From Emmonsiellopsis sp. PD_33 (Eukaryota; Ascomycota; Eurotiomycetes; Onygenales; Ajellomycetaceae), in the NCBI GenBank assembly GCA_032988165.1, contig JANTQF010000119.1:38462-102461 (forward strand): DNA of 64,000 nucleotides. Direction: 5' to 3'. Below are positions 54,157 through 64,000 of the stretch, piece by piece. A program made the position numbers and the translations under genes. The notes under the pieces are model-generated. The model searched no databases. It worked only from the letters and a program-made list of their open reading frames with translations, and was not told the origin of the DNA. Numbering within the stretch: the stretch's first letter is position 1; each line of letters begins with the position of its first letter.

Positions 54157-57100
54157 AATGGCCGCCTGTATACTGAACACGTCGGTTGGGGCGACAATGC
54201 GGACATGGGATATTATATAGGAGCTGACTCCGGGGATGTAACCTGAAAGGGCCCCGTGTACCAGGCTACTCAAGGAGCCTGGGTCCACGGGAGGGTTAAA
54301 TAGACGGACATTGCCATGATTGCCCTAATGCCCATGATGGAGCTTCCATGTTGGACAATGGAGGGGAAGCCCACAGACTCCGCAAACGTCCTCCACTTCC
54401 CGGTTCCGTCGTCAAGGAATCTCACGAACCATGCAGGCTAAGCGCTAGCGTGGCACGATTCACGAAGCCGTGCCTGGGCTGGAGCCGATGTGCCAAAAAC
54501 TCATGCTGTGGACCCAGCGTGGTCCATAACTAGCCCTCGAGCAAGGTGGAAGAAAGGATGGTTGCAATAGGTGCGGAGTTCCATTGGTGGCTGCAAGTGT
54601 CAAGAGGGAACAATACAAAAGTTGGCTATTGTCCTCAACTTTTAAGGTTTGGCAGCACCACTCTTCCACACCTGCGATTTTCAAAAAAATAGATAACTAA
54701 TAATATGAAAAAATAATCACAATAGTTGTTGGCATGAGTTATTGATCCGATGACCAAATCAATATCCGAAGCCCCCAGTTTGCCAAAGTAAAAACGGTTT
54801 GCGGCTCCTGAGCCTGGATATGATGACCAGCGGAGGAGCGAACAATTAGACAAAGACGGATCCTAGCTATCACGCAAGCTTGGCCATTGGGTGTTGTATC
54901 ATTGTATGCTCTCATCCGACTTCTCATGACTCGGGTATTGAATTCGTATGACTTCAAGGCGATTTGTTTCAACCAATCCTAGTTCTAAAACCTCGAGTCA
55001 CCTCCTCCAGTCCTAAATTTCAAGTGTGGGGGTCCAGGCAAAGGGTATCACAGTTCTGAGAAGGAAATGTGGTCCTACACAAAACTGGATCACTCATTCT
55101 AAATCCCCATGCCCTTGGTCGACAACTCGCAAGTCGCTGCGCTGGTGCTTCTAGGGATGGGGTTTCTAGTTACACCATATCTTCCAAATGGTGGTTTCTT
55201 CCTGGGCTGGATACAAAATTAGTCGCTATTCCCTCAGCTGAAGTGATTGGTTAGTAGCATCTGTATGACTAGGGCTTTCACAACCTCGGTTGTTCGACAT
55301 GGTGTGCGGCCTGAGCCCTATCCAAACACGCTGGTAGATACGATGTTCCGGATAAAAATGTCCATTTCTAGGACACCACCGAACCGCAGGTTCGAAGTAG
55401 AAGATGTCGAGAAACGGTGGCCAAACATGTAGAAATTTCGATTTTATTCGTGGTCGTCCCGTTGACAGACCCTCTTCCGCCTGGTACTTGACAGCCTTCT
55501 CTAGGTGGTGTTTTGAGCTCCAAGATTTCCACGTGGGGTTACTCGCATGAGGGTGCCTTGTGGCGCCCTAATGTCAAGTTAAAAACCTGGAAAACGATAG
55601 AGGACTGTGCGTACGTACGCAGATATGATATGATAGGATAGATTCCTAAACGATATCGATGCCATACGGTGCGTATGTAGGTAGAATACCGCAGGTTGGA
55701 CACGCCTGTCATATGGCCAACCCCGCATAGGCGTGTACTCCGTAGATTAGTAGTGATTGGTAACCGGGAGCATGCATTGTGTGATATTAATCAATTATTT
55801 TCACCTGCCTTTGATAGTTTGACAACCACGTGCCATGGAGACTGGGGAGCAGCTTCACGTCAAAGGGGAGCAACATTACGAATGCCATGGGGAGAGAGCA
55901 GCAACACGCAGGAGTCCAGCACGGAGGGAATGAAGACGCAATGATGAGGTTGGGGCTGAACAAAGAAAGATGGAGATTTGCCGCGCCAGCCGCGTGTTGC
56001 TGCTTCTGGTTAGTCTGGCGCGCCAAGGGGGGATGATTAGGCGCGGATTCCGAGGTTTGATTCTTTTGAATCCATGGATGGAGCATTTAAACATGCTGAT
56101 GGGCGCTGTCACTTGCCCTGCGGTTGATCTTCTTTGTTTCATCGACTGGCCCTTGCACGATTCTTTCGTTGCCATTCATGGTGCCCATTGACGACATATT
56201 GGCATTGGTTTTGCCTAGTATGTCAGCCAAGCGTTTTTGATTATTATTCTTCGGATGCTAGGCTAGTATGGCATACCGAATGCCTTGTTTCCGCGTTCAG
56301 CATATGCATGATGGAATGGTAGATATTGCTTCTTCTTCTCCCCAGTCAAGCTCAATATGATGGGTTGATGGTCACAGCTTTCAACTTTGTGCTTGCATCG
56401 CGTCCCCAGCCATTGCCAAAGACATGTCATGGGCGTCTTATCCTCATTTCCAGGAAGAAACATGTGCATGCTCAGCCACTTAGTTATCCCCTCCACAAGA
56501 TACCAAAACATTGCAGGTTGGACCTCGAGCCAGCAGTGAGGCAAGGCCACTAAAATTTAACGGCCACGCGCTAACAGGCCTCTTCGCCAACACCAATTTC
56601 TTCCTTCATTGGCTCGGTCGCTTCATCTTCCCTCCGATTGATCAGTGATCACGCTTTTCTGTGGCTGATGCTTGAGGCTGGAACGACCTATGGGGTTATC
56701 ACCAGTTAACGACTCCGTAGCTAGCGCTGGCTGGATTGTTAGTTGACGACACTTTGCATGCTTGGACACAACCGAATTACCCTTTTCGGAATTTTCCTCG
56801 CAACGCAACGCATCCTACATGCTACATGGTATCTGCTACTAGTAGTATTCTGGACGAGGATGTTGGGCGACATGACAAATCACTAGAATGGGAGGGTTGA
56901 ACACATCGTCCGATATCTGGAACAGTTTAGGGGGTGCAACATTCCTTGCAACCCTCACCTGATTGGGACCAAGTGAACCTTCGACCCCGCTGAAAAATGT
57001 TCACAGCAGGCAGCAGAATAATTTTGATGCAGCAGTGCCGAATTGTTGTTCCTCAGGCTCTCCTTGGATATACCCTGCAAAAGGATTTATGCTAAGCTTT

Positions 57101-57341
57101 CCGGCTGTGCTCGCTGTGGCTGAGATACGAGGTCAAGGCCCTAGAGGCTAGCAGCTATCTCCAACTTGCAAGATGCGGCTGGACTGTGGCTGAATTTACC
57201 AAGCACGATGGGGAGTGTCTGTACTCCGAGTCCGTATTAAACTCATCGCTTCCCCAGTTTCATATTTACCAGAGCTCATATTCCATTTCCCCTTTGATCG
57301 AAGTTTTATCATTGCCCTTCCTTTACCGGCCCGTCAATAAA
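54157..57341. other. 3.2-kb region between divergent P450 and MFS genes
   Basis: No protein-coding gene recognised on either strand. It holds a perfect 14-bp palindrome at 55608-55621 (TGCGTACGTACGCA), CACGTG at 55827-55832 and TACTCCGTA at 55736-55744. It is long for a plain bidirectional promoter in this window. Confidence 0.6.
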
Positions 57342-60004
57342 ATGTATTACGCATATAAACACATCAAGAAGAAGAGACAGGCCCGGCTACATCCCGAGGA
57401 GACAAGCAACAAAGGGAAGGAAAAAATAGCCAAACCAAAGGGACCATGCCAGCATCAATTGCAGCTTCAACATCATATCACAAATGCCCCAGAAGAGAGC
57501 CAAGGCCAGCATGATCCCGCGGCTCAGAGCTTAATGTCTTCCCCTTACGCCGTTTCACATCTTGCTCCCGAGCAGAATCTGCCCAGCAGCCCATGTCCGC
57601 AGTGCAAGCAGGAAAAACACGATCAAAGAGTATATAGGTGGAAGCTGATTGCGGGGCTTATATTCCCTCACTTCCTCGCATCCGTTGATCTAACCATTGT
57701 TGCTTCAGCACTGCCATTCATTGCTTCGGATTTCAGTACGTATTTGCTTCATGATGTTTACATTTCTTGGTTGAATTGGGCCTTACTAACCTATCCGGTC
57801 TAGACAAACTGGATCAACTCAACTGGATCGTTACCGCGTTTACTTTGACTTCCACCGCATTCATCCCCGCGTTCGGCCAGCTGGCTGATGTCTACGGTCG
57901 CCACTTTGTTCTCCAGATGGCTATGTTCCTCATGCTGATTGGGAGTGTGTTCTGCGCTGCTGCTCAGACATGGGGGATGTTGCTATTTGGGAGAGCCTTA
58001 CAGGGAACAAGCTCAGCAGGAATAATGAACATAGTTCAAATTATCCTCGCGGATAATGTGTCCCTGAAAGATAATGCAAAGAATAGTACTATTTTCCAGC
58101 TCGTGTCTGGAATAAGTTATGGTGTCGGACCAGTTATTGGAGGGTAAGTTCTGCATCATGCCTTGTCAAATATCGCGAAGGGTAACAGAGTTTCTAACTG
58201 ATTACAGGTATTTGACTGATGTATGAAACTTCCATACTACCCTCAGAGTTAACAAATTCAGCCGTTTCTAACCAATAGCAGTCTAATTGGCGCTACTGTT
58301 TCGTTCTCACTATACCGGTATGTCGATTATTTTATTTTTATTCCGATGCGCTTTGTATAGATGATACCCCGCGGATTTTCCTCTAATATCTGTTGGTTTT
58401 GATATTTAGATCGCCTTCGTCTCCCACTTCATCCTATACTTTGTTCTCCGTGACCAACTCGTCAAGGGAACTTATTTTACCAGGGGATCTCGACGAGAAT
58501 CATTCCTCTCCGGCCTCGCCACTATCGACGTAGGTGGAACACTGCTTTTTGTTTTTGGAATTGGCCTTGTTATTCTCGGCACGTCGTGGGGTGGTGCAAC
58601 CTATCCATGGAGTTCAGCCGCTGTCTTGGCACCCCTGATTATTGGATCGGTTTTATTCGTTATATTCTTCATCTACGAATACTTGCTTGAACCTGGACGA
58701 GTGCTTTCGAGAATTTTTCCGCGACAAACGCCAATGATACCGTTTAGCATGTTCAAGAGGAAGGACACATCTCTGCTCGTGATCCTCGAGTTTGCCACTG
58801 GAGGCGGTGAGTCCAAAGAATCCTTCAGGCTTATATCCACCCCGCCCCATTCTTGTGCATGCGGCTGACATGAATATCGCAGCTATGTATTCGGTATTCT
58901 ATTTCATTGGCATTTATTTCACGCTTGTTGAAGCATACCCTTCCAGCAAGGCGGGTACTCAGCTGTTATTCTACATCCCTGGTATTGGAGGTAAATATTA
59001 ATCGGGCCCCTGTTCTATAAAAATAGCCATCCTACGTCAGTTGCTAACTCCTCCGCAGTCGGTGTATACAGCGCCATGTTCTTTTGCAACGTGTGGCCTG
59101 CACAGACATTCGCGCCGCTGAGCAGCGGCACATTAATCGAGACCGTCGGGATTGCCCTCCTGACCTGGGCCGTCACGACACGCAACGTCCCCTTAGTCAA
59201 CGGAATGATGGCCGTCGCCGGTGCAGGAACGGGATTAAGATTCATGCCTGCCAGCCTGCACGCCGCCGGAATCTTTCCCGATAAACTCGCTCCCGCCATG
59301 TCCCTTATGCGGTTTTCCGTTCCGTTTGGAGGCACACTCGCCCTCACCATTATGGGTAGTGTCTTCAATAATAAAATGGGCGAAGTGTTTAACCCCTCTA
59401 GCTCGACCGACAACGGCGGATTTGACTTGCACTCTAGCCAGAGCTTGGATGAGATAGGGAAACTGCCGCAGGCGGCACAGGAGGCTGTGAGGAACATCGG
59501 CAAGGATGCAGTTATGTGGGCGTTTATTGCAATCATGCCGATTATGGCGATTAGCTTTGTGACGGGGATCTTTTTGGGGAATGTGTGGATTAAGAAGGGG
59601 AAGAAGGGCGAGAATGAGGAGCACGTCCTTATTACAGATGGGGATGAGAAAGATATTGAGTCGAATGAGGTGATATATTCCTCGTATCTGTGGGCATTGA
59701 TAACAGTATGTCTCTCTCACACCCACACAACACCACTCCTTCTATCTTCCGCCCAGACGACTAGGGCGACCAACGCAGAATAAACCAACCCCATAACTAA
59801 CGCATGCAATAACAGGGCACCATCGATGAACACAAACAAATCACCAAGCCGTTGACCAAAGCCGAGAAGCAGGCACAGAACGAAGCCCTGCATGAAATGA
59901 GACAGGTTCGGGTCCAGCATAGAAGGGAAGCCTCTGATGTCGAAAGCCATCTGGTACCTCTTCCCCCTTCACCGTCTTCTCCCCCTCTTCATCCTGTTTC
60001 TTGA
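57342..60004 (+). CDS. MFS multidrug/toxin exporter, DHA2 (14-TM) type
   Basis: Eight exons: 57342-57735, 57804-58143, 58208-58220 (13-nt microexon), 58282-58317, 58410-58806, 58883-58990, 59059-59705 and 59816-60004; 707 aa. A long hydrophilic N-terminus (~100 aa) precedes TM1 (LIAGLIFPHFLASVDLTIVASALP). MFS motif A appears as GQLADVYGRH, and the antiporter motif C as GISYGVGPVIGG. FALLxxAGTG-like GMMAVAGAGTGLRFMP lies in the second half. Fourteen or so hydrophobic stretches are visible. The acceptor before exon 4 is a tandem TAGCAG, so one Gln may be included or skipped. The C-terminal end (exon 8) could splice further near CATCTG|GTACCT. The substrate is unknown; a neighbouring P450 suggests export of a metabolite or xenobiotic. 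Confidence 0.92.
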
Positions 60005-60703
60005 GTATATATTGCTACTACTTTTATTTTTATTCTATCCCCTTTATTGTCCGTTGCATATCTTTGGTTATATTACCTCTAGACTCCACATACGACCATG
60101 TGGAATGGAAAACAGGGCCTCCCGTCCACTCAACCGTACTTAAGCTACTGTACAACGCGGCAGACCCTTCATTAAGCCCGTAAACTGCTGCCACTCCAGG
60201 GGTGATGGCCACTTGACCCTAGGGTGAAGTTGCGCAAGGGTGAGCGATGATGGTTAATTTCAGCTGAGCTAGGGGTGAATAACTCACCCTAGAAGCATCA
60301 TGGCTACTTAAATAGGCAAATAGCATCTCAAGTTAAATATTTTTTCTACCATCCTTTATTTTTCTTTTATCCCTCTCATCGGTGTCACATCAAAATTTCC
60401 CACAATTTTCATCACATAACCACCATGCACTTTCAGTTGACAGAGTGCTGTAAACCTGGCATGGGATGATGAACATGATGATATGTAGGATGAGATATGC
60501 TAAGAGTAGTGGCAAATTCATAACTATCATAAGCTAGTCTGAATTCTGCTGAAGCAGGTGGTAGTCTAGAGCATTTTGCTTTTGTATAAAATAGAATATT
60601 GATATTAGAATGTACAGAGAAAAGAGGGAAAGAAAACAGAAGAATCCTAAAAGGAAAAGGAAAAGAAAAGGGAAGAAAAAAATTGGGGGAAAAAAATCAG
60701 ATG
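60005..60703. other. Intergenic between convergent MFS and membrane-protein genes
   Basis: 699 bp with a cluster of five GGGTGA motifs at 60200-60289 and an A/G-rich tract near 60610-60700. No gene recognised. Confidence 0.6.
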
Positions 60704-62886
60704 TTAGTTATAAAAGAAAACGACAGCACAGATTATCTCATGTATCACCAGACCAACCGGTACTATGTAGGAACCCTGTATAACAATAAGTAACTCAGGA
60801 TGCCATAATGGTCCAACAACCAAGAAAAATATAACCAAGAAAAGGGGTACAATAAAAATAAACGCAAGCAGAATAGAATAGCGACGATGGTTTCCTTTCT
60901 GTGATGCTTTGGTAAACGTCATGATGGCTGATAAAAGAACCCCAAGAGTGTATCCCTGGATTATAATAATATATAAGATAATAGACTGGGGAAGCATAGT
61001 CGTTGCTGCATTCCCCATAAATACGGAACCTAGAACATTGCTAGCAAGACTAATGTTAGAAAGGCCAATTATAATCCAGGGATAATAAATCCATGTTGAT
61101 CCCTCCTGGTAGAGAAAGTCACGCTTCAGATATTCCAGATACTGTTTTCCGCCGCATCCTACTACTTCCAGCTGTGTCTGTGCCTGCGTCAGGGTAGACA
61201 TGGGAAGCAGTTCTTGTCCACTTTCACCAAAGTGGCTACATGCCACATCGTCGGGTTCATGATGTAAAACATCTTACTGCGGTCAGCTGGATTTGTTTTT
61301 GAAATCATTTGGCAGATAGTCCTTTTAAACCTACCTAAGCTCGTGGCATGATTTTGATCTTCCTTTGCAGTAGAGTCTAGATCCTATCTGTTAGCAGCTA
61401 GGTTCTCTAATTATATAGCCACCCAATAGCGTTGGAGGGAGGGAGGGAGAGGCTGAAGCGGGAAAGAAGAAGTACTGATAACTTGGTAATATTTTGTTAG
61501 AGAATGTAAATCAACTTTACCTCGTGTAAATGTCTGAGAAAGAGTAAACAACGGTGCTGCCAGCAAAAGTAGAGGAAGTATCTGGCCAAACGACCACTGA
61601 CTCTTTTTAGCAGGTGCAATGTGTTTCAATTGGTACAAGTGAGCTAATCCCCACAGAGTGGATACTATCAACCAGTAGACCTAGAAAGTTTGATTAGCAT
61701 CTTTGGCATTATGCATGCTTGATTTGAATTACCTTGGCCATCATAGAAAGTGAAACATCCGCGTATAATCGGCCGATAAGGAAAACGCATATTCCAGGCA
61801 AGACGACTCCAAAATTCCACATATGAGCCAAAAAACGCTTCCATCTTTCTTCGTAATTTCTTTGAATCCAACATCTTGTTAATGATGACTTCAACCATTT
61901 GCTCACTAGGTATCTTAAGCGGATTAAGATGGCGATTGACGGAGATTTATACATCTCAAGAATTCTCATCGCGAATGTTAAGCAAAGAATGAGCACAGAT
62001 ACCACCATGGAACGGTATGCCATTTCGTCCCTCTCCCTAGTGGAACCAAAGTAACACCAAGCAGAGACGGGTTGACGCCATTCAGAGTATCCTTTCAGGT
62101 GAAGTTGCATCTCCAGCACCTCGTGATACCCAGTTGATGCTAATGCCACAACCAACATGGCCGCAAGGACAATCATTAAAACCACTCTTGTGTTGCGGTG
62201 GGTAGGGCGGATATAGAGATGATTCCGAAGAAAGGTTAATCCCGAGATGTGGGTGACGCTTGAGAACCAAGCAAGGTGAACAACTATGAGCCAGTGATAG
62301 TAAGAGAGGCTCTCACAGCTAACAGAGATGTATCCGCTGATAAGGATTGCAAAACCCGTGATTAACTGAGTGTCACACAGGGTGAGGATGCTCTGAACCC
62401 ATTAGCCCAAATACTAGCCGACAATTCGTAACTATGTGAGGTGGTATCTTTACCTTGCTAAACGCGACCTCTAGCTGCCGTCCCTGAGAAAACTTCCGCA
62501 TCCAGGTCTGCACCGCATTGATCACTGAACGCAGCCATGGAAAACAAGTACCCAGTGGTTTGAAAGCATTGGGCAGAAGCCGCCGAATAAGGTCCAGGAA
62601 CCTCTTGTCGACGATATTCGGCTCAAAATAGTCTGTAACATCACTTTCATGCTTGCGGAAGGGATCGAGATTCGGGTCGAACACAAATAGGTAATGCCAA
62701 ATAAGTATGAGCACCACGATGCAACATGATCCTACAAAACCAACGAGAACCTGTATCAAAAAGGTTAGATTATGGTCTTTATCGAAAAGCAGCATCCGAG
62801 TTTCATACCCCAGTGCCGGAGATGTCAGGATTATCTTGAATATGCCATGAATATTCCGAACAGTCCACCGAGCAGCCGGCACCCAT
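60704..62886 (-). CDS. Uncharacterised fungal polytopic membrane protein, 601 aa
   Basis: Six exons: 62809-62886, 62454-62750, 61733-62392, 61521-61680, 61335-61376 (42 nt) and 60704-61272. All frames close. The start ATG at 62886 gives MGAGCSVDCSEYSW ... NPDISGTG, then splices to VLVGFVGSCCIVVLILIW. This Cys-x-Asp-x-Gly-type N-terminus before TM1 and the LCDTQLITGFAILISGYI segment after intron 2 recall a large family of unnamed fungal integral membrane proteins, which I know only as hypothetical. About 12 hydrophobic segments are spread to the C-terminus (IHEIICAVVFFYN). A charged loop between TM1 and TM2 is ~85 residues. No transporter or enzyme motif is recognised, so I assign no function. 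Exons 5-6 rest on splice signals and phase only. Confidence 0.8.
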
Positions 62887-63873
62887 TGTCTAACTTCCAG
62901 TAGTTAAGTGGTCCGTACAAGCGAGCTGGCGGTAAGTTCCTGTAGCAATAGTGAACACTTGGGACCAAGAGAAAAACTGGATAAGGAATAGATTTGTATA
63001 TGTGTTAAGAGAACCTTTGCAAGATGGAATTGGGGCCAACTGACAGTTTAAACAGCAAAAATTACCTTCGTCTTCCTTCCCCTTCCCCCCCCCTGGCTGC
63101 CATGGTTGGCAACGAAGCCTCGCAAGGCTGACGCTCTCCCGGGGCTGTGTGGACCAGGAAGTTAATATATATTACTTTCGAGGTTCGAGCGCGAGCTGTT
63201 TCAATGTTTTTGGCAATTTGTAAATAGGAATACGGGGCAGGCTGTGACGAAACTCTGCATCGAGGAGTCGGGGTGGCAGCGGTTTTGAGGGTTTTCAGGG
63301 GCGGAATTTTAAGGCTGCAAACAGCCAAGCACCTCGCCATCCTTGGCGCAGAAACTTCGGCTCATAACTGGTTATTGAGCCAGCAGGGGAGTTACTTTAT
63401 CAGTTTGTTGGAGGACGAAATGTTGGAGGACAAGCTTGATGGATTGAATCTGCCTACTCCGTAGTAGGAGGTACCTAGTGAGAGAAACCGGGCACGTGAC
63501 CACGGTGCCTGACACCCCTACCATTCATCCCTCCTTTCCTTCCACCTCCAATAGATATAGACAACTGATCCACTTGAATGATGGGTATGACACAATATAG
63601 AAAGCATTTTTATTTTTATTTATTTATTTATTTATTTATTATTGAAGGGGGTTTCCAATCCATGCCGACACATGCATGTAAGGCACAAAAACCCCTAACC
63701 GGCTAGATTAAACACAACACCATCGTGGCTATTTCTATAACATACATGGTGGAATATAAGGCTATCTCGAAGAAAGCCAATCCCCAAAAAGAACGCACAG
63801 CGATCAACACACATCCCTACATCCCAACCTCCCGCTCCCCAATCTCACCACCCAACCCCAACCCAACAAACCA
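62887..63873. other. Intergenic
   Basis: 987 bp. It includes CACGTG at 63493-63498, TACTCCGTA at 63455-63463 and a (TTTA)6 array at 63615-63638. No gene recognised. Confidence 0.6.
63615..63638. repeat. (TTTA)6 microsatellite
   Basis: Six perfect units in AT-rich intergenic DNA. Confidence 0.9.
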
Positions 63874-64000
63874 CTACCTCAACACCCCCCCAACCCCCGC
63901 CCACCCAAGCACAAACCCACTAAGCGCCTCCCCCATAACCCCACCACCAAACCACAAATCCCTCCACGCGCCTTTCCTCCCACCATTCTTCCCCGGCCCC
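63874..64000 (-). CDS. Possible 3' end of a gene running off the window
   Basis: On the minus strand one frame is open from the window edge to a TAG at 63874-63876. It reads about 41 residues, Gly/Leu-rich, with WRDLWFGGGVMGEALSGFVLGW. Strong G bias resembles the 3' coding ends of other genes here, but two other frames are also open for 75-105 nt, so composition alone could explain it. Confidence 0.3.
   Translation of the reverse strand, partial: GPGKNGGRKGAWRDLWFGGGVMGEALSGFVLGWAGVGGVLR

Noticed and set aside
53934..54288. Longer N-terminus for the P450
   Set aside because: It would need a GTG start; the ATG at 54156 gives a normal membrane anchor and length.
57186..57341. Upstream extension of the MFS reading frame
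   Set aside because: It begins at GTG and has no ATG before 57342; the added residues look like leader sequence.

Overview
This is a eukaryotic window from the nuclear genome of a filamentous ascomycete, most likely a Eurotiomycete and perhaps Onygenales (the order is inference). The genes carry short introns (48-144 nt) with GTRNGT-like donors, CTRAC branch points about 15-30 nt before YAG acceptors, and the predicted proteins look typically ascomycete. I rebuilt exon-intron models by hand for 19 complete multi-exon genes, one interrupted gene and one partial gene. Reading frames close exactly in every complete model.

Layout. 0-5 kb: 5' part of an unrecognised Ser/Pro-rich coiled-coil protein (-), NatB catalytic subunit (+), a monocarboxylate-type MFS transporter (-). 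5.8-8.7 kb: shared RNA polymerase subunit Rpb6 (-) and the 5S rRNA factor TFIIIA (+), divergent from a 359-bp promoter. 8.7-13.8 kb: a microsatellite-dense region and an unrecognised repeat-rich 697-aa protein (-). 13.8-33.1 kb: a housekeeping block with a Caf120/Skg3-like PH protein, Erv46, Mex67, Vps53, ribosomal P0, Trm82 and uroporphyrinogen decarboxylase. 33.4-34.3 kb: cytosine deaminase with a dense GATA-site palindrome upstream.

35.0-40.25 kb: a complete but decayed Ty1/copia LTR retrotransposon with 114-bp LTRs and a 5-bp target duplication (ACATT). It sits about 380 bp upstream of a Ydj1-type farnesylated Hsp40 gene. 43.3-44.7 kb: a DMATS-type aromatic prenyltransferase gene broken by one extra G in a G-run. 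44.7-48.5 kb: no recognisable gene. 48.5-51.2 kb: sulfate permease, with a double-CACGTG inverted repeat upstream. 52.2-60.0 kb: a cytochrome P450 (-) and a 14-TM-type MFS exporter (+), divergent across 3.2 kb, which looks like a small accessory metabolism or detoxification pair. 60.7-62.9 kb: an unnamed polytopic membrane protein. The last 130 bp may hold the 3' end of another gene.

The left two thirds is conserved core (RNA synthesis and export, vesicle traffic, translation, heme). The right third (about 43-63 kb) is more accessory: orphan prenyltransferase, P450, exporter, uncharacterised membrane protein and long gene-free stretches. Functional names come from recognised motifs, not database searches.
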